NCBI GenBank assembly: GCA_947494925.1
Contig: CANLWS010000012.1
Location: 62,001 to 126,000, forward strand
DNA: 64,000 nucleotides
Direction of reading: 5' to 3'
From: an uncultured Alteromonadaceae bacterium
GTDB taxonomy: Bacteria; Pseudomonadota; Gammaproteobacteria; Enterobacterales; Alteromonadaceae
The notes beneath the pieces are model-generated. The model had not been told where the DNA came from. It was given only the letters and a program-made list of their open reading frames with translations, and ran no database searches. This document shows, one piece after another, positions 16,337 to 23,745 of the stretch (positions are counted from its first letter, which is position 1; every line of letters begins with the position of its first letter). The translations under genes and the position numbers were made by a program.

Positions 16337-16355
16337 AAGGGCCAATTTGGCCCTT
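16337..16355. terminator. Bidirectional terminator hairpin
   Basis: AAGGGCC (16337-16343) and GGCCCTT (16349-16355) pair around AATTT, between convergent genes ending at 16304 (plus) and 16358 (minus). Confidence 0.65.
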
Positions 16356-16357
16356 AT

Positions 16358-16516
16358 CTATTTTGTGGTTACCCAGATTGCGTGAATGATCCCCGGAACG
16401 TAAAACAGCAAGCATAGCAGGATATTAATTAGTAAATCTTTACCTACGCCGCTTTTCAGAAAAACCGCGATGGGTGGTAAAAAGATAGCAAGAATGATTA
16501 GGATGACTTTGTTCAT
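16358..16516 (-). CDS. Pmp3/YqaE-family small membrane protein
   Basis: A 52-aa protein with two transmembrane helices: KVILIILAIFLPPIAVFLKSGVG and LLINILLCLLFYVPGIIHAIWV. The pattern IFLPPIAVFLKSG...LINILLCLL-YVPGIIHA is the signature of the Pmp3/YqaE (UPF0057) family, small proteolipids linked to membrane potential and to stress in yeast, plants and bacteria. The start at 16516 is set by an AGGAG ribosome-binding site; an upstream codon at 16546 would only add a polar tail. Confidence 0.9.
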   Translation of the reverse strand: MNKVILIILAIFLPPIAVFLKSGVGKDLLINILLCLLFYVPGIIHAIWVTTK

Positions 16517-16734
16517 ATTGTTTTTTCTCCTGTGATTATTATCCATCAGTATAGCGATTTCGCGAAGGGGATAAAGGGCTGAATTGCCTTACCGACACTC
16601 AAAAAAGAACATATTGCAACAATTTAGAACAGAAGGGTTATTGCAAAGCCTGGAATGTGCAACCAGACTGAAATCAGAAGTTTCAGCGCTCACCTTGTAT
16701 TGCAGTGCATAATCTAACAATTTGAAAAAACGGA

Positions 16735-16917
16735 ATGACCATGACTACGCTTTCAAAAAGACTCTTGCTCGTTGCCTTTATCTGTCTTGCCATATTGTTC
16801 TATACCATTGGGAGCAAAACAGGCGCATTGGCCTTTATTATCATGGGATGTGTGCTGGAAATAGCCTTCTGGATAGGCATCTTTGGGAGAAGCAGTAAAG
16901 ATGACCCAGCGGCTTGA
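16735..16917 (+). CDS. Small membrane protein, unknown
   Basis: A 60-aa protein with two hydrophobic helices (LLLVAFICLAILFYTIG and ALAFIIMGCVLEIAFWIGIFG) and a charged C-terminal tail (RSSKDDPAA). No family recognised. The start could be at 16735 or at the second ATG, 16741. It is followed by another short membrane-protein gene on the same strand after 53 nt. Confidence 0.55.
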   Translation: MTMTTLSKRLLLVAFICLAILFYTIGSKTGALAFIIMGCVLEIAFWIGIFGRSSKDDPAA

Positions 16918-16970
16918 AGACTGCCCGATATTCACTTTTCCAAACAAAGTTTGTGTGCCGGGGAAACGAC

Positions 16971-17147
16971 ATGAAAAACAAGATTAGTCAAAAAACGACA
17001 GGATATCTTTTTATCCTAAGTGGACTCATGTTCGCGCTAGCCGGTTTTATGGATGCCAGAGTTGCTTTTGGTGGCGTGTCCCTGATGTTCGTCATCCTCG
17101 GTATGGTATACATCAGAAAAGGAAATAAACAGGATTCTGAAGAATAA
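16971..17147 (+). CDS. Small two-helix membrane protein, unknown
   Basis: A 58-aa protein: a basic start (MKNKISQKTTG), helix YLFILSGLMFALAGFM, a short turn, helix VAFGGVSLMFVILGMVYI, and a charged tail (RKGNKQDSEE). The start at 16971 is preferred over 16914 because it has a GGGGA ribosome-binding site and gives an N-in membrane topology. No family recognised; it may work with the preceding small membrane protein. Confidence 0.6.
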   Translation: MKNKISQKTTGYLFILSGLMFALAGFMDARVAFGGVSLMFVILGMVYIRKGNKQDSEE

Positions 17148-17287
17148 AATTTGGGAAAATTTAGCACTTACTCACCTCGCTTTAACTACCTGCTACTACA
17201 CTTACAGGAGGTAATTCTGCAAATGGTAAAATGACCCTGACTTTTGCCAGGCGTCTGGCTCAAACTTTGTTTAATCAGGAGAGTATA

Positions 17288-17776
17288 ATGTTAAAAATGA
17301 CCGGAACGATTTGCATCGAAGCATCAGCCACTCGATCCTGGGAGGTGCTGTCTGATATAGAGTCAATTGCGCATTGGTCGGAAGCTGTGCAGACTGCCAG
17401 GAGTGTCGGGAAAGTATCGAAAGGTGTTGGTGCACACCGCGTATGCAAATTGAGCAATAAAATGAGTATCAATGAAGAATGGATCGATTGGCAGGAAGGC
17501 CAGTCCTATACCTACGTTGCCTATGATCTGCCTCTGGTTAAGTGTGCGAAAAACACCTGGTCGATACGTGAGGAGGAAGGGAAAACCTACCTGACAACTG
17601 ATTCAGAAGTGGTGATAAAAGGTGGCTTGTTTGGGCGCTTATTGGAACCACTGATGCGACTGGCTACAGCAAAAATGGGCGCCGATGCAATGGCGGCCCT
17701 AAAATATTTGATTGAAAATGGGGCGCCTTACCAAGGTAAACATTCATCACTACCAAGACCAATGGCTGTGTGTTAG
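17288..17776 (+). CDS. SRPBCC (polyketide cyclase/START-like) family protein
   Basis: A 162-aa protein with the START-like fold. The early TICIEASATRSWEVLSDIESIAHWSE is the typical beta-strand and helix of the SRPBCC family, and the C-terminal long helix (GLFGRLLEPLMRLATAKMGADAMAALKYLIENG) closes the hydrophobic pocket. The start at 17288 (MLKMTGTIC) follows AGGAG by 5 nt; an earlier codon at 17231 is rejected. These proteins bind lipids or hydrophobic ligands; the ligand is unknown. Confidence 0.8.
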   Translation: MLKMTGTICIEASATRSWEVLSDIESIAHWSEAVQTARSVGKVSKGVGAHRVCKLSNKMSINEEWIDWQEGQSYTYVAYDLPLVKCAKNTWSIREEEGKTYLTTDSEVVIKGGLFGRLLEPLMRLATAKMGADAMAALKYLIENGAPYQGKHSSLPRPMAVC

Positions 17777-17824
17777 GGAATATAGTTATAGAGTCAAGCC
17801 GTTGGCCCGCAGAAATTTTGTAAA

Positions 17825-17848
17825 CAGGGCTAACTAAGGTTAGCCCTG
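17825..17848. terminator. Bidirectional terminator between convergent genes
   Basis: CAGGGCTAAC and GTTAGCCCTG make a perfect 10-bp stem with loop TAAG, between the SRPBCC gene (plus) and the hibernation factor gene (minus). T-rich sequence follows on the minus-strand side. Confidence 0.8.
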
Positions 17849-17856
17849 AAATTTGA

Positions 17857-18213
17857 TCAGTTTAGTTCCATACCCTGAATAATTTCGTGTGCAATTTCAG
17901 GGCTAGTGGTAATGGGCTTCTTGTGCAAATCGTCTTTCAACTGTCCCTTGCGATGTTTAAGCGCCGCGTCCAGTTTTTTACCTGCCTTTGCGATTGCCGG
18001 ATACATAACGGAATCACTGGCTTTGGTGGCGATCCTGCTACCTTCGTAGTTGGTGATAACCTCAGCATGAAATTCACCATGTTCTTTTCGTATGATGACA
18101 TCAAGGGCTATGAGAGTAGGGAAGTGGCTTGCGATTTTAAGGAATTTTTCATTTACGTGATCTTTAACAGCATCAGTCACATCGACATGGTGACCAGAAA
18201 GCTTTATTTTCAT
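17857..18213 (-). CDS. Ribosome hibernation factor, HPF/RaiA family
   Basis: A 118-aa protein. MKIKLSGHHVDVTDAVKDHVNEKFLKIASHF is the canonical start of the HPF/YfiA beta-alpha-beta fold, and the region DSVMYPAIAKAGKKLDAALKHRKGQLKDD matches the conserved DMYAAID-L-KLD-QL-K helix that lies in the 16S A/P-site channel. The length fits short HPF or RaiA (95-113 aa in E. coli), not the long dimerising form. The start at 18213 has AAGGA upstream; a further in-frame codon at 18234 is rejected. It inactivates idle ribosomes in stationary phase or cold. Whether it is HPF or RaiA by function cannot be decided here. Confidence 0.9.
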   Translation of the reverse strand: MKIKLSGHHVDVTDAVKDHVNEKFLKIASHFPTLIALDVIIRKEHGEFHAEVITNYEGSRIATKASDSVMYPAIAKAGKKLDAALKHRKGQLKDDLHKKPITTSPEIAHEIIQGMELN

Positions 18214-18428
18214 AGGATTTCCTTTTTTTTGCATTACTATTTTCTTGTTTCAATAACAAACCTTGGGGCGGTTGAATTGAATTACAAGTAACGAATGGAA
18301 AAAGCCCATTCGATACTGATAGTTGACGGGACGACTAACGTGAGTTCTGAGTCTGAAGGATTTTTTATTTACCGACTGTCGCGAGCACATCCAATTTAAG
18401 TGTAGACTAATGCCGGCATGCGCAGCGA

Positions 18429-21164
18429 TTATTTTGATACCTTATCCAGCAAATAGATTAGTGATCGATATTCAATGCCGCTGTGCTGAGAAAGTCCGAT
18501 TTCACAGGTCCGACTATTGCTATAACCCTGTTGACAGCTCGATGGGATCTGCGATCTCAAGTTTTTCAGCGCAGATTGATTCAGTTCTGGTGTAAACATA
18601 CCTTTGTCGCCCGCAAAACCACAGCAGGCAATATTTTCTGGCTCTATGACTCGTTGACTGCAGGCGCTGGCAATCTGTCTTAAAAATCCCGAGAGCTGCA
18701 TCTTTTGACTACTACAGGTGATATGCAATGCGACTGGCTCTGCCATTTTTTCAATGGACAACTTATGCAGGACAAATTTAGCGAGGAACTCACAGCTTTC
18801 GTAGATACTGAGTTCATCTGAAAATTCTGAAAACTGCAATTTGCAGGGACTGGTATCAAAAATAATAGGGACTCTGCCGTTGTCGCTGACACTCAGCAAT
18901 TGATTGCGTAATTCCAGCCCCTTCGTTTTTGCCTGAGTCGGAAAACCCTTGCTGTTAAATGGCATGCCGCAGCATAGTGCCTTGAGGTTCTCGGGCAGCA
19001 CAATGGTATAACCTGCCTTGCTCAGAACCGATTGCATTACCTGCATTTGATTGCGTTTGTCTTTGCTAAATGGGGCTGGCCCCATGGTTCGACTGGCGCA
19101 ACTGGGAAAATAAATCACAGTCTTTTCATCCATTAATGCAGCACCTGTTGGCGCATCGCTTACAGATGTTGGCCAATCGCTGTGCCAGGAAGGAAGGATA
19201 CCAGGCGCTATATTGCGCGCCGCCCGACCTAGTTTGTCTGTTCCTACCTTACCTATTAAATGCGTCGCGCTCCCCGATAACGCCAAGCCCATGGAGGTGG
19301 TTTTAGTGATAGCTGAGAAATTTGCAGCGCTCCATGTCGCAATAGTCTGCCCAAGTCTACCCCGGGATTGTGCTCGTAAATTGAGAATTAACTCGCCGGT
19401 ATTGATATCCACCGGGCATTTTTCCGCACACAAGCCTGTCGCAGCACAGGTATCTATTCCCAGATAAGCAAATTGTTCCGTCAGTTCTTTTAATTCGCGG
19501 GCATCCACAGCCGTTAATGTATCTGTGTTTGCCCGGAGATGTTGAATATGACGCCAGATAGCGATGCGTTGACGCGGGGTTAAGCTCAATTCTTTTGACG
19601 GACAAACTGGCTCACAAAATCCACATTCAATACATTTGTCCACTAGGGGATCTGCTTTGGGTAGGTGTTTCAAATTGGTGATATGAGCGTTGCTATCATT
19701 GTTGAGAATGACACCTGGGTTGAGAATGTTTTTTGGGTCTAGCAATACCTTGATTCGCCACATTATCTGATAGGCTTTCTGCCCCCATTCCAGTTCTACA
19801 AAGGGCGCCATATTTCGCCCAGTTCCATGCTCGGCTTTAAGTGAACCTTTGAATTCAATCGCTACCACATCAGCAACGGCATGCATGAAATTGTGATATC
19901 GCTCAACTTCGCATTTCTGCTCAAAGGATTGGGTAAATACAAAATGCAGATTTCCGGCTAGGGCATGGCCAAAAATAATCGCTTCGTGATAACCAAACTG
20001 CTCAAATAACTGATGTAATCGGTTGAGACCTTCTGCCAATGAATCCATTGGAAGGGCAACATCTTCAATGATAACGGTGGTACCTGTGCTTCTGACGGCA
20101 CCTACTGCCGGGAATGTTGCCTTGCGGATGGCCCAAAGTTGGTCAATCAAGGTCGCATCGGTAGTCATGCTGATTTTCTGCAGTGGAGAAGCGTTATCCA
20201 GAAGATCACTGATGCTGTGCATCTGAGTTTCAAGCGTGTCTTGATCATTGGCACGAGTTTCAATTAACAATGCTGTAGAGTTGCTAGCGTTGCCACAAAA
20301 ACGATCTGGCAACCCCGGCTTCCCCTTTACCGAGTTTATGGCCCGCTGGTCCATTAGCTCCACTGCTTCAACAGGCATAGTGCTTAAGGCTTGAACCAGG
20401 TTGCAGGCTTTTTCAGCGCAATCGAACAGGTATAAGCAGCTGGCTTTGTGCACATGCTCTTCCACAGTTTTAAAGGTGATATTGGCAATAAATCCCAGGG
20501 TTCCTTCGGAGCCGATCATCAAATGCATCAGCATATCCAAAGGATCGGTGAAATCGGTGAGTGAATTGATTGCGTAACCTGTGGTGTTTTTGAGCCGGTA
20601 TTTATGCTGTATTAGTGTTTTTAATTCAGGGTCGCGGTTGATGTCGCCCGCGATGCGCTTCAATTGTTCAAGTAAACTGGCATGAGAGGTGCGAAATGCG
20701 GTAACGGACACATCATCATCGCTGTTTAATCGACTGCCATCTGCCAGAATGAGTTCCATGGCATCTAGGCTGTGATAACTGTTCTTAGCAACCCCACAGC
20801 ACATTCCCGACGCATTATTGGCGGCAATCCCCCCGATTTTACAGACGTTTAGAGATGCAGGGTCTGGCCCGATTTTTCTACTGTAGGGGGCCAGGTAACG
20901 GTTGGCATCAGCTCCGATAACACCTGGTTGCAATTGAATGCGTTTGCCGTCATCCAGAATTTTATGGCCTCGCCAGTTATCCGATAAAGTCATCAACACA
21001 GAATCACTGATCGACTGGCCAGACAGGCTTGTGCCCGCTGCACGGAAAGTCACCGCAATCTGAAATTGATTGCATAATAATATTACATAGCGAACTTGGT
21101 CTGCGTTATCCAGACGCAGTACAAGTTTTGGCACCAAAGTATAGAAACTGGCGTCGACACCCAT
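18429..21164 (-). CDS. FAD-linked oxidase/Fe-S dehydrogenase (Dld-II/YdiJ type)
   Basis: At least 911 aa, combining an N-terminal FAD-binding PCMH domain (AGTSLSGQS pyrophosphate loop), a GlcD-type C-terminal oxidase domain (EHGTGRNMAPFVELEWG), and two 4Fe-4S cluster motifs at about residues 510-585 (CIECGFCEPVCP and CAATGLCAEKCPVD). Two CCG-type domains end the protein (LCCGMPF, CCGFAGDKGM). This is the layout of membrane-associated D-lactate dehydrogenase Dld-II of Shewanella and of YdiJ, a D-2-hydroxyglutarate dehydrogenase; the substrate is one of these D-2-hydroxyacids. The first ATG at 21164 has no ribosome-binding site. Coding-like sequence (RLEKHQIIDDITRRRA) continues about 36 codons upstream to a stop at 21273-21275 without an ATG, GTG or TTG, so the real start may be a rare codon. 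Confidence 0.88.
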   Translation of the reverse strand: MGVDASFYTLVPKLVLRLDNADQVRYVILLCNQFQIAVTFRAAGTSLSGQSISDSVLMTLSDNWRGHKILDDGKRIQLQPGVIGADANRYLAPYSRKIGPDPASLNVCKIGGIAANNASGMCCGVAKNSYHSLDAMELILADGSRLNSDDDVSVTAFRTSHASLLEQLKRIAGDINRDPELKTLIQHKYRLKNTTGYAINSLTDFTDPLDMLMHLMIGSEGTLGFIANITFKTVEEHVHKASCLYLFDCAEKACNLVQALSTMPVEAVELMDQRAINSVKGKPGLPDRFCGNASNSTALLIETRANDQDTLETQMHSISDLLDNASPLQKISMTTDATLIDQLWAIRKATFPAVGAVRSTGTTVIIEDVALPMDSLAEGLNRLHQLFEQFGYHEAIIFGHALAGNLHFVFTQSFEQKCEVERYHNFMHAVADVVAIEFKGSLKAEHGTGRNMAPFVELEWGQKAYQIMWRIKVLLDPKNILNPGVILNNDSNAHITNLKHLPKADPLVDKCIECGFCEPVCPSKELSLTPRQRIAIWRHIQHLRANTDTLTAVDARELKELTEQFAYLGIDTCAATGLCAEKCPVDINTGELILNLRAQSRGRLGQTIATWSAANFSAITKTTSMGLALSGSATHLIGKVGTDKLGRAARNIAPGILPSWHSDWPTSVSDAPTGAALMDEKTVIYFPSCASRTMGPAPFSKDKRNQMQVMQSVLSKAGYTIVLPENLKALCCGMPFNSKGFPTQAKTKGLELRNQLLSVSDNGRVPIIFDTSPCKLQFSEFSDELSIYESCEFLAKFVLHKLSIEKMAEPVALHITCSSQKMQLSGFLRQIASACSQRVIEPENIACCGFAGDKGMFTPELNQSALKNLRSQIPSSCQQGYSNSRTCEIGLSQHSGIEYRSLIYLLDKVSK

Positions 21165-21364
21165 TGCACGGCGACGGGTAATATCATCAATAATCTGATG
21201 TTTTTCCAGTCTGTGTGATAGTGCCGTTAGAAAATGCTGCCAGTTGTTTTCATATTGACTGATACTAAATGCCTATAGGATTTATATTGTCGATTTTTTA
21301 TTTACACAGATTTTTCTTTAGAAAACCAGTAAAAAGTGGATATGAGTGAGATGAAAATTTGCAG

Positions 21365-22288
21365 CTAACCTGCTCGTGTCTGCGACTTTATTCGCTCCAC
21401 TAGATCTTTGTGGATGGGAACATCCAGACCGAATTTTTCCGCCTGACTGACAATGTAGCCATTAATAAAATCAATTTCCGTTGGCTTACCCAATGCCACA
21501 TCTCTGTTCATGGAAGAGAAATTGCGTGCTGTATTTTCTGCAACAGTCAGGCAGTTTCGCACTAATGTGATGCTATCGACTCTATATCCACATGCTGTCA
21601 TGACTTGAGCGGTTTCCTGGCATATTTTTTCGATATCTTTGGCGTAACCCTGCTCAAGTAGTTGACCATTGTTAATCTGGTGCAGAGTGGTTAGTGGATT
21701 GATGACTGCGTTAATTGCCACTTTATGCCATACCGCATGCAGAATGTCTTGTTGCCAGCTTAGGGGGGGCAAGAGGCTATCTAACAGGCTTCTGATGGAT
21801 TGTTCTGCCTGTGGTTTAGGATGTTGTGCCCACCCTGCCTGAGTCGTGCCAGTCCCTGTTGCGCGAAACAAGTTATCACTGGTTTTTAATCCGGCATAAC
21901 TGGTGGTGGCCATAATAGTGGACGCATCAGGAACCTGCAGCCCCGCAGACTCAAGTGTGCCCATCCCATTGTGCAGGAAAACGAGAATTTGTGATGGCCG
22001 CAGATAAGGTTTTATTTGTACAAGTGCCGGTAAAATCTGATAGGCCTTCAAGGGAAAAATGATGATATCTGCGTCAGTTCTGCTCTCGATATTACTGACT
22101 TCCGGTTTGAGGATTACGCTTTGCTGGTCTGTGTCTGTTGCTTCTACTTGCAGGCTTTGCCCATCGCGAGTTAGCAGACAATACGGCTGGTTTATTTTGC
22201 TACATTGAAGCGCCAGCAAATTACCTATGGCACCATTGCCCACTATGGCAACTTTAAGATCATGGCTTTTTGGTTTTAACTCACTCAT
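21365..22288 (-). CDS. panE: 2-dehydropantoate 2-reductase family protein
   Basis: A 307-aa NADPH-dependent reductase of the ApbA/PanE family. The N-terminal Rossmann loop reads VAIVGNGAIGNLLALQC. The central conserved lysine region is HKVAINAVINPLTTLHQINNGQLL, and the C-terminal helical domain contains SSMNRDVALGKPTEIDFINGYIV, with the Ser and Glu that bind the substrate. It converts ketopantoate to pantoate in pantothenate/CoA synthesis. It overlaps the upstream pseudouridine synthase gene by 8 nt, implying co-translation. Paralogues exist in the family, so the gene symbol is probable, not certain. Confidence 0.85.
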   Translation of the reverse strand: MSELKPKSHDLKVAIVGNGAIGNLLALQCSKINQPYCLLTRDGQSLQVEATDTDQQSVILKPEVSNIESRTDADIIIFPLKAYQILPALVQIKPYLRPSQILVFLHNGMGTLESAGLQVPDASTIMATTSYAGLKTSDNLFRATGTGTTQAGWAQHPKPQAEQSIRSLLDSLLPPLSWQQDILHAVWHKVAINAVINPLTTLHQINNGQLLEQGYAKDIEKICQETAQVMTACGYRVDSITLVRNCLTVAENTARNFSSMNRDVALGKPTEIDFINGYIVSQAEKFGLDVPIHKDLVERIKSQTRAG

Positions 22289-23009
22289 CTTGCTCAGACT
22301 TTTTGCCGATTGTTTTCAATAGAGCAGGCTTGAGAGCTGGCCAGGTTAAAGCTTCCGGGACACCAATTGACTCGATTTTGTCTTTGAATCCCGGCTCAGT
22401 AAACTTACCCCCGGTTTGGGGCAAACAGGAAACATTGATTGACTCACCTTGATAGTTAAACGTGAGTTTAAAAGCATGCAGGTAAACTCTGTCAGCATCT
22501 TCTCCTTTGTAACTTTTGTCACCCAATATAGGACAGCCCAGGCTTTTCATCATTACTCTGATCTGGTGGGTTTTTCCTGTATAGGGTTTTACCATAAACA
22601 AACGTGCACCTTTGTCTTGCCCAAAGCTAAAAAATTGACTGACCGCAGGCGCCTGCATACTTTTTTCCAACATCCAGACTCCATCCCTGACTTTTCGCAT
22701 GTCGCCAGAAACCGTTCCCTGTTTCTTTTTGGGCCTTTTATTCGATAGTGCAATGTAAAATTTATTAATCATCCGTTGCGAGAACAATTGAGATAGCCTG
22801 GAGGCAGCAGCTTGGTTTTTAGCTAGAATCAGTAATCCGGATGTGACTTTATCTAATCTGTGTATGAGCCAAAGTTTATCGATGCCTGTTTGGGTTCTCA
22901 AATAAGGCAAAACACCTTGTGCTGATTCCTGGTCTTGTACAGCAATGTGGTCGGGTTTATTGATGATCAGAAAATCCTGATGGTCATAAACCACGGAAAT
23001 TGGATTCAT
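22281..23009 (-). CDS. RluA-family pseudouridine synthase
   Basis: A 242-aa enzyme. HRLDKVTSGLLILAKNQAAA contains the catalytic Asp of pseudouridine synthases in the HRLDxxTSG form typical of the RluA group. KPYTGKTHQIRVMMKSLGCPILGDKSY is the conserved TGRTHQIRVH-like and LGCPILGD segment. No S4 domain is present. The short length places it in a small RluA subgroup found in marine gammaproteobacteria. It converts uridine to pseudouridine in rRNA or tRNA; the target site is unknown. The C-terminus overlaps the panE-like start. Confidence 0.88.
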   Translation of the reverse strand: MNPISVVYDHQDFLIINKPDHIAVQDQESAQGVLPYLRTQTGIDKLWLIHRLDKVTSGLLILAKNQAAASRLSQLFSQRMINKFYIALSNKRPKKKQGTVSGDMRKVRDGVWMLEKSMQAPAVSQFFSFGQDKGARLFMVKPYTGKTHQIRVMMKSLGCPILGDKSYKGEDADRVYLHAFKLTFNYQGESINVSCLPQTGGKFTEPGFKDKIESIGVPEALTWPALKPALLKTIGKKSEQDE

Positions 23010-23056
23010 ATCAGTTTGCCATAGCGGTTGATGTGCGCTTAGTGTTATCTGGGTAT

Positions 23057-23605
23057 TCAGGAACTCAGTATTTCAAGTGCGGAGGCATAGTCAAGATCAT
23101 TGATCGCATCGACCAGCGCATCTTTTTTGTCTGCCGGCAGATTCACATTTTCCAACATCGCGTCGAGTTTATCGCCAGGAATAAATTCGTTTTTTTGCAG
23201 CGCTTTTAGTAACGCATTTTTTTGCAGCTGAGCAGACTGCTCTGACGGGGCAGGTGAATTCGAACCTACTTCAAGTTCATTGATTTTTTCGAAGGATTCA
23301 GCCAATACCTCACAGAATGCGTCTATGTGCACAGAGGTGATATTATCGGTCTGCAGGTTTTGCTCGAGTTCCTTGCACAATGCATGGAGTTTATTCATGC
23401 CCAGATTACCGGCCACACCTTTAATAGTGTGAACCATGTTTTTTGCTTGTTTTACATTGTTGTCTGTTACGTATTGGGCCAGTGTGTTTTGCGCATTCAG
23501 GTACTCGGCTTTGAATTTCCCTAACAACTTAACAAACAAGTCGCGATTTCCACTCAATTGTGAAATGCCAAATTCTAAATCCAGTACAGACAGTTCCTGT
23601 TGCAT
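23057..23605 (-). CDS. Hpt (histidine phosphotransfer) domain protein
   Basis: A 182-aa protein with an Hpt domain at about residues 5-105. The phosphoacceptor motif is MVHTIKGVAGNLGMNKL, where His is followed by the conserved K-G. A linker rich in Ser/Pro/Gln precedes a second helical region (about 130-182). Hpt proteins relay phosphate between hybrid kinases and response regulators; no partner kinase gene lies next to it in this window. It is monocistronic. Confidence 0.85.
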   Translation of the reverse strand: MQQELSVLDLEFGISQLSGNRDLFVKLLGKFKAEYLNAQNTLAQYVTDNNVKQAKNMVHTIKGVAGNLGMNKLHALCKELEQNLQTDNITSVHIDAFCEVLAESFEKINELEVGSNSPAPSEQSAQLQKNALLKALQKNEFIPGDKLDAMLENVNLPADKKDALVDAINDLDYASALEILSS

Positions 23606-23745
23606 AATAATCTCAATTTCTCGAAGGCGTTTGTTTCTTCAGGTAACTGTCTTGTTTCATAAACCTATAATCGCAGACTGTATACCTTTATCTTGAGCAA
23701 CAGGGTAGACTAATTGTCTAATAGAGATCAATGTAAGTAACTAAA

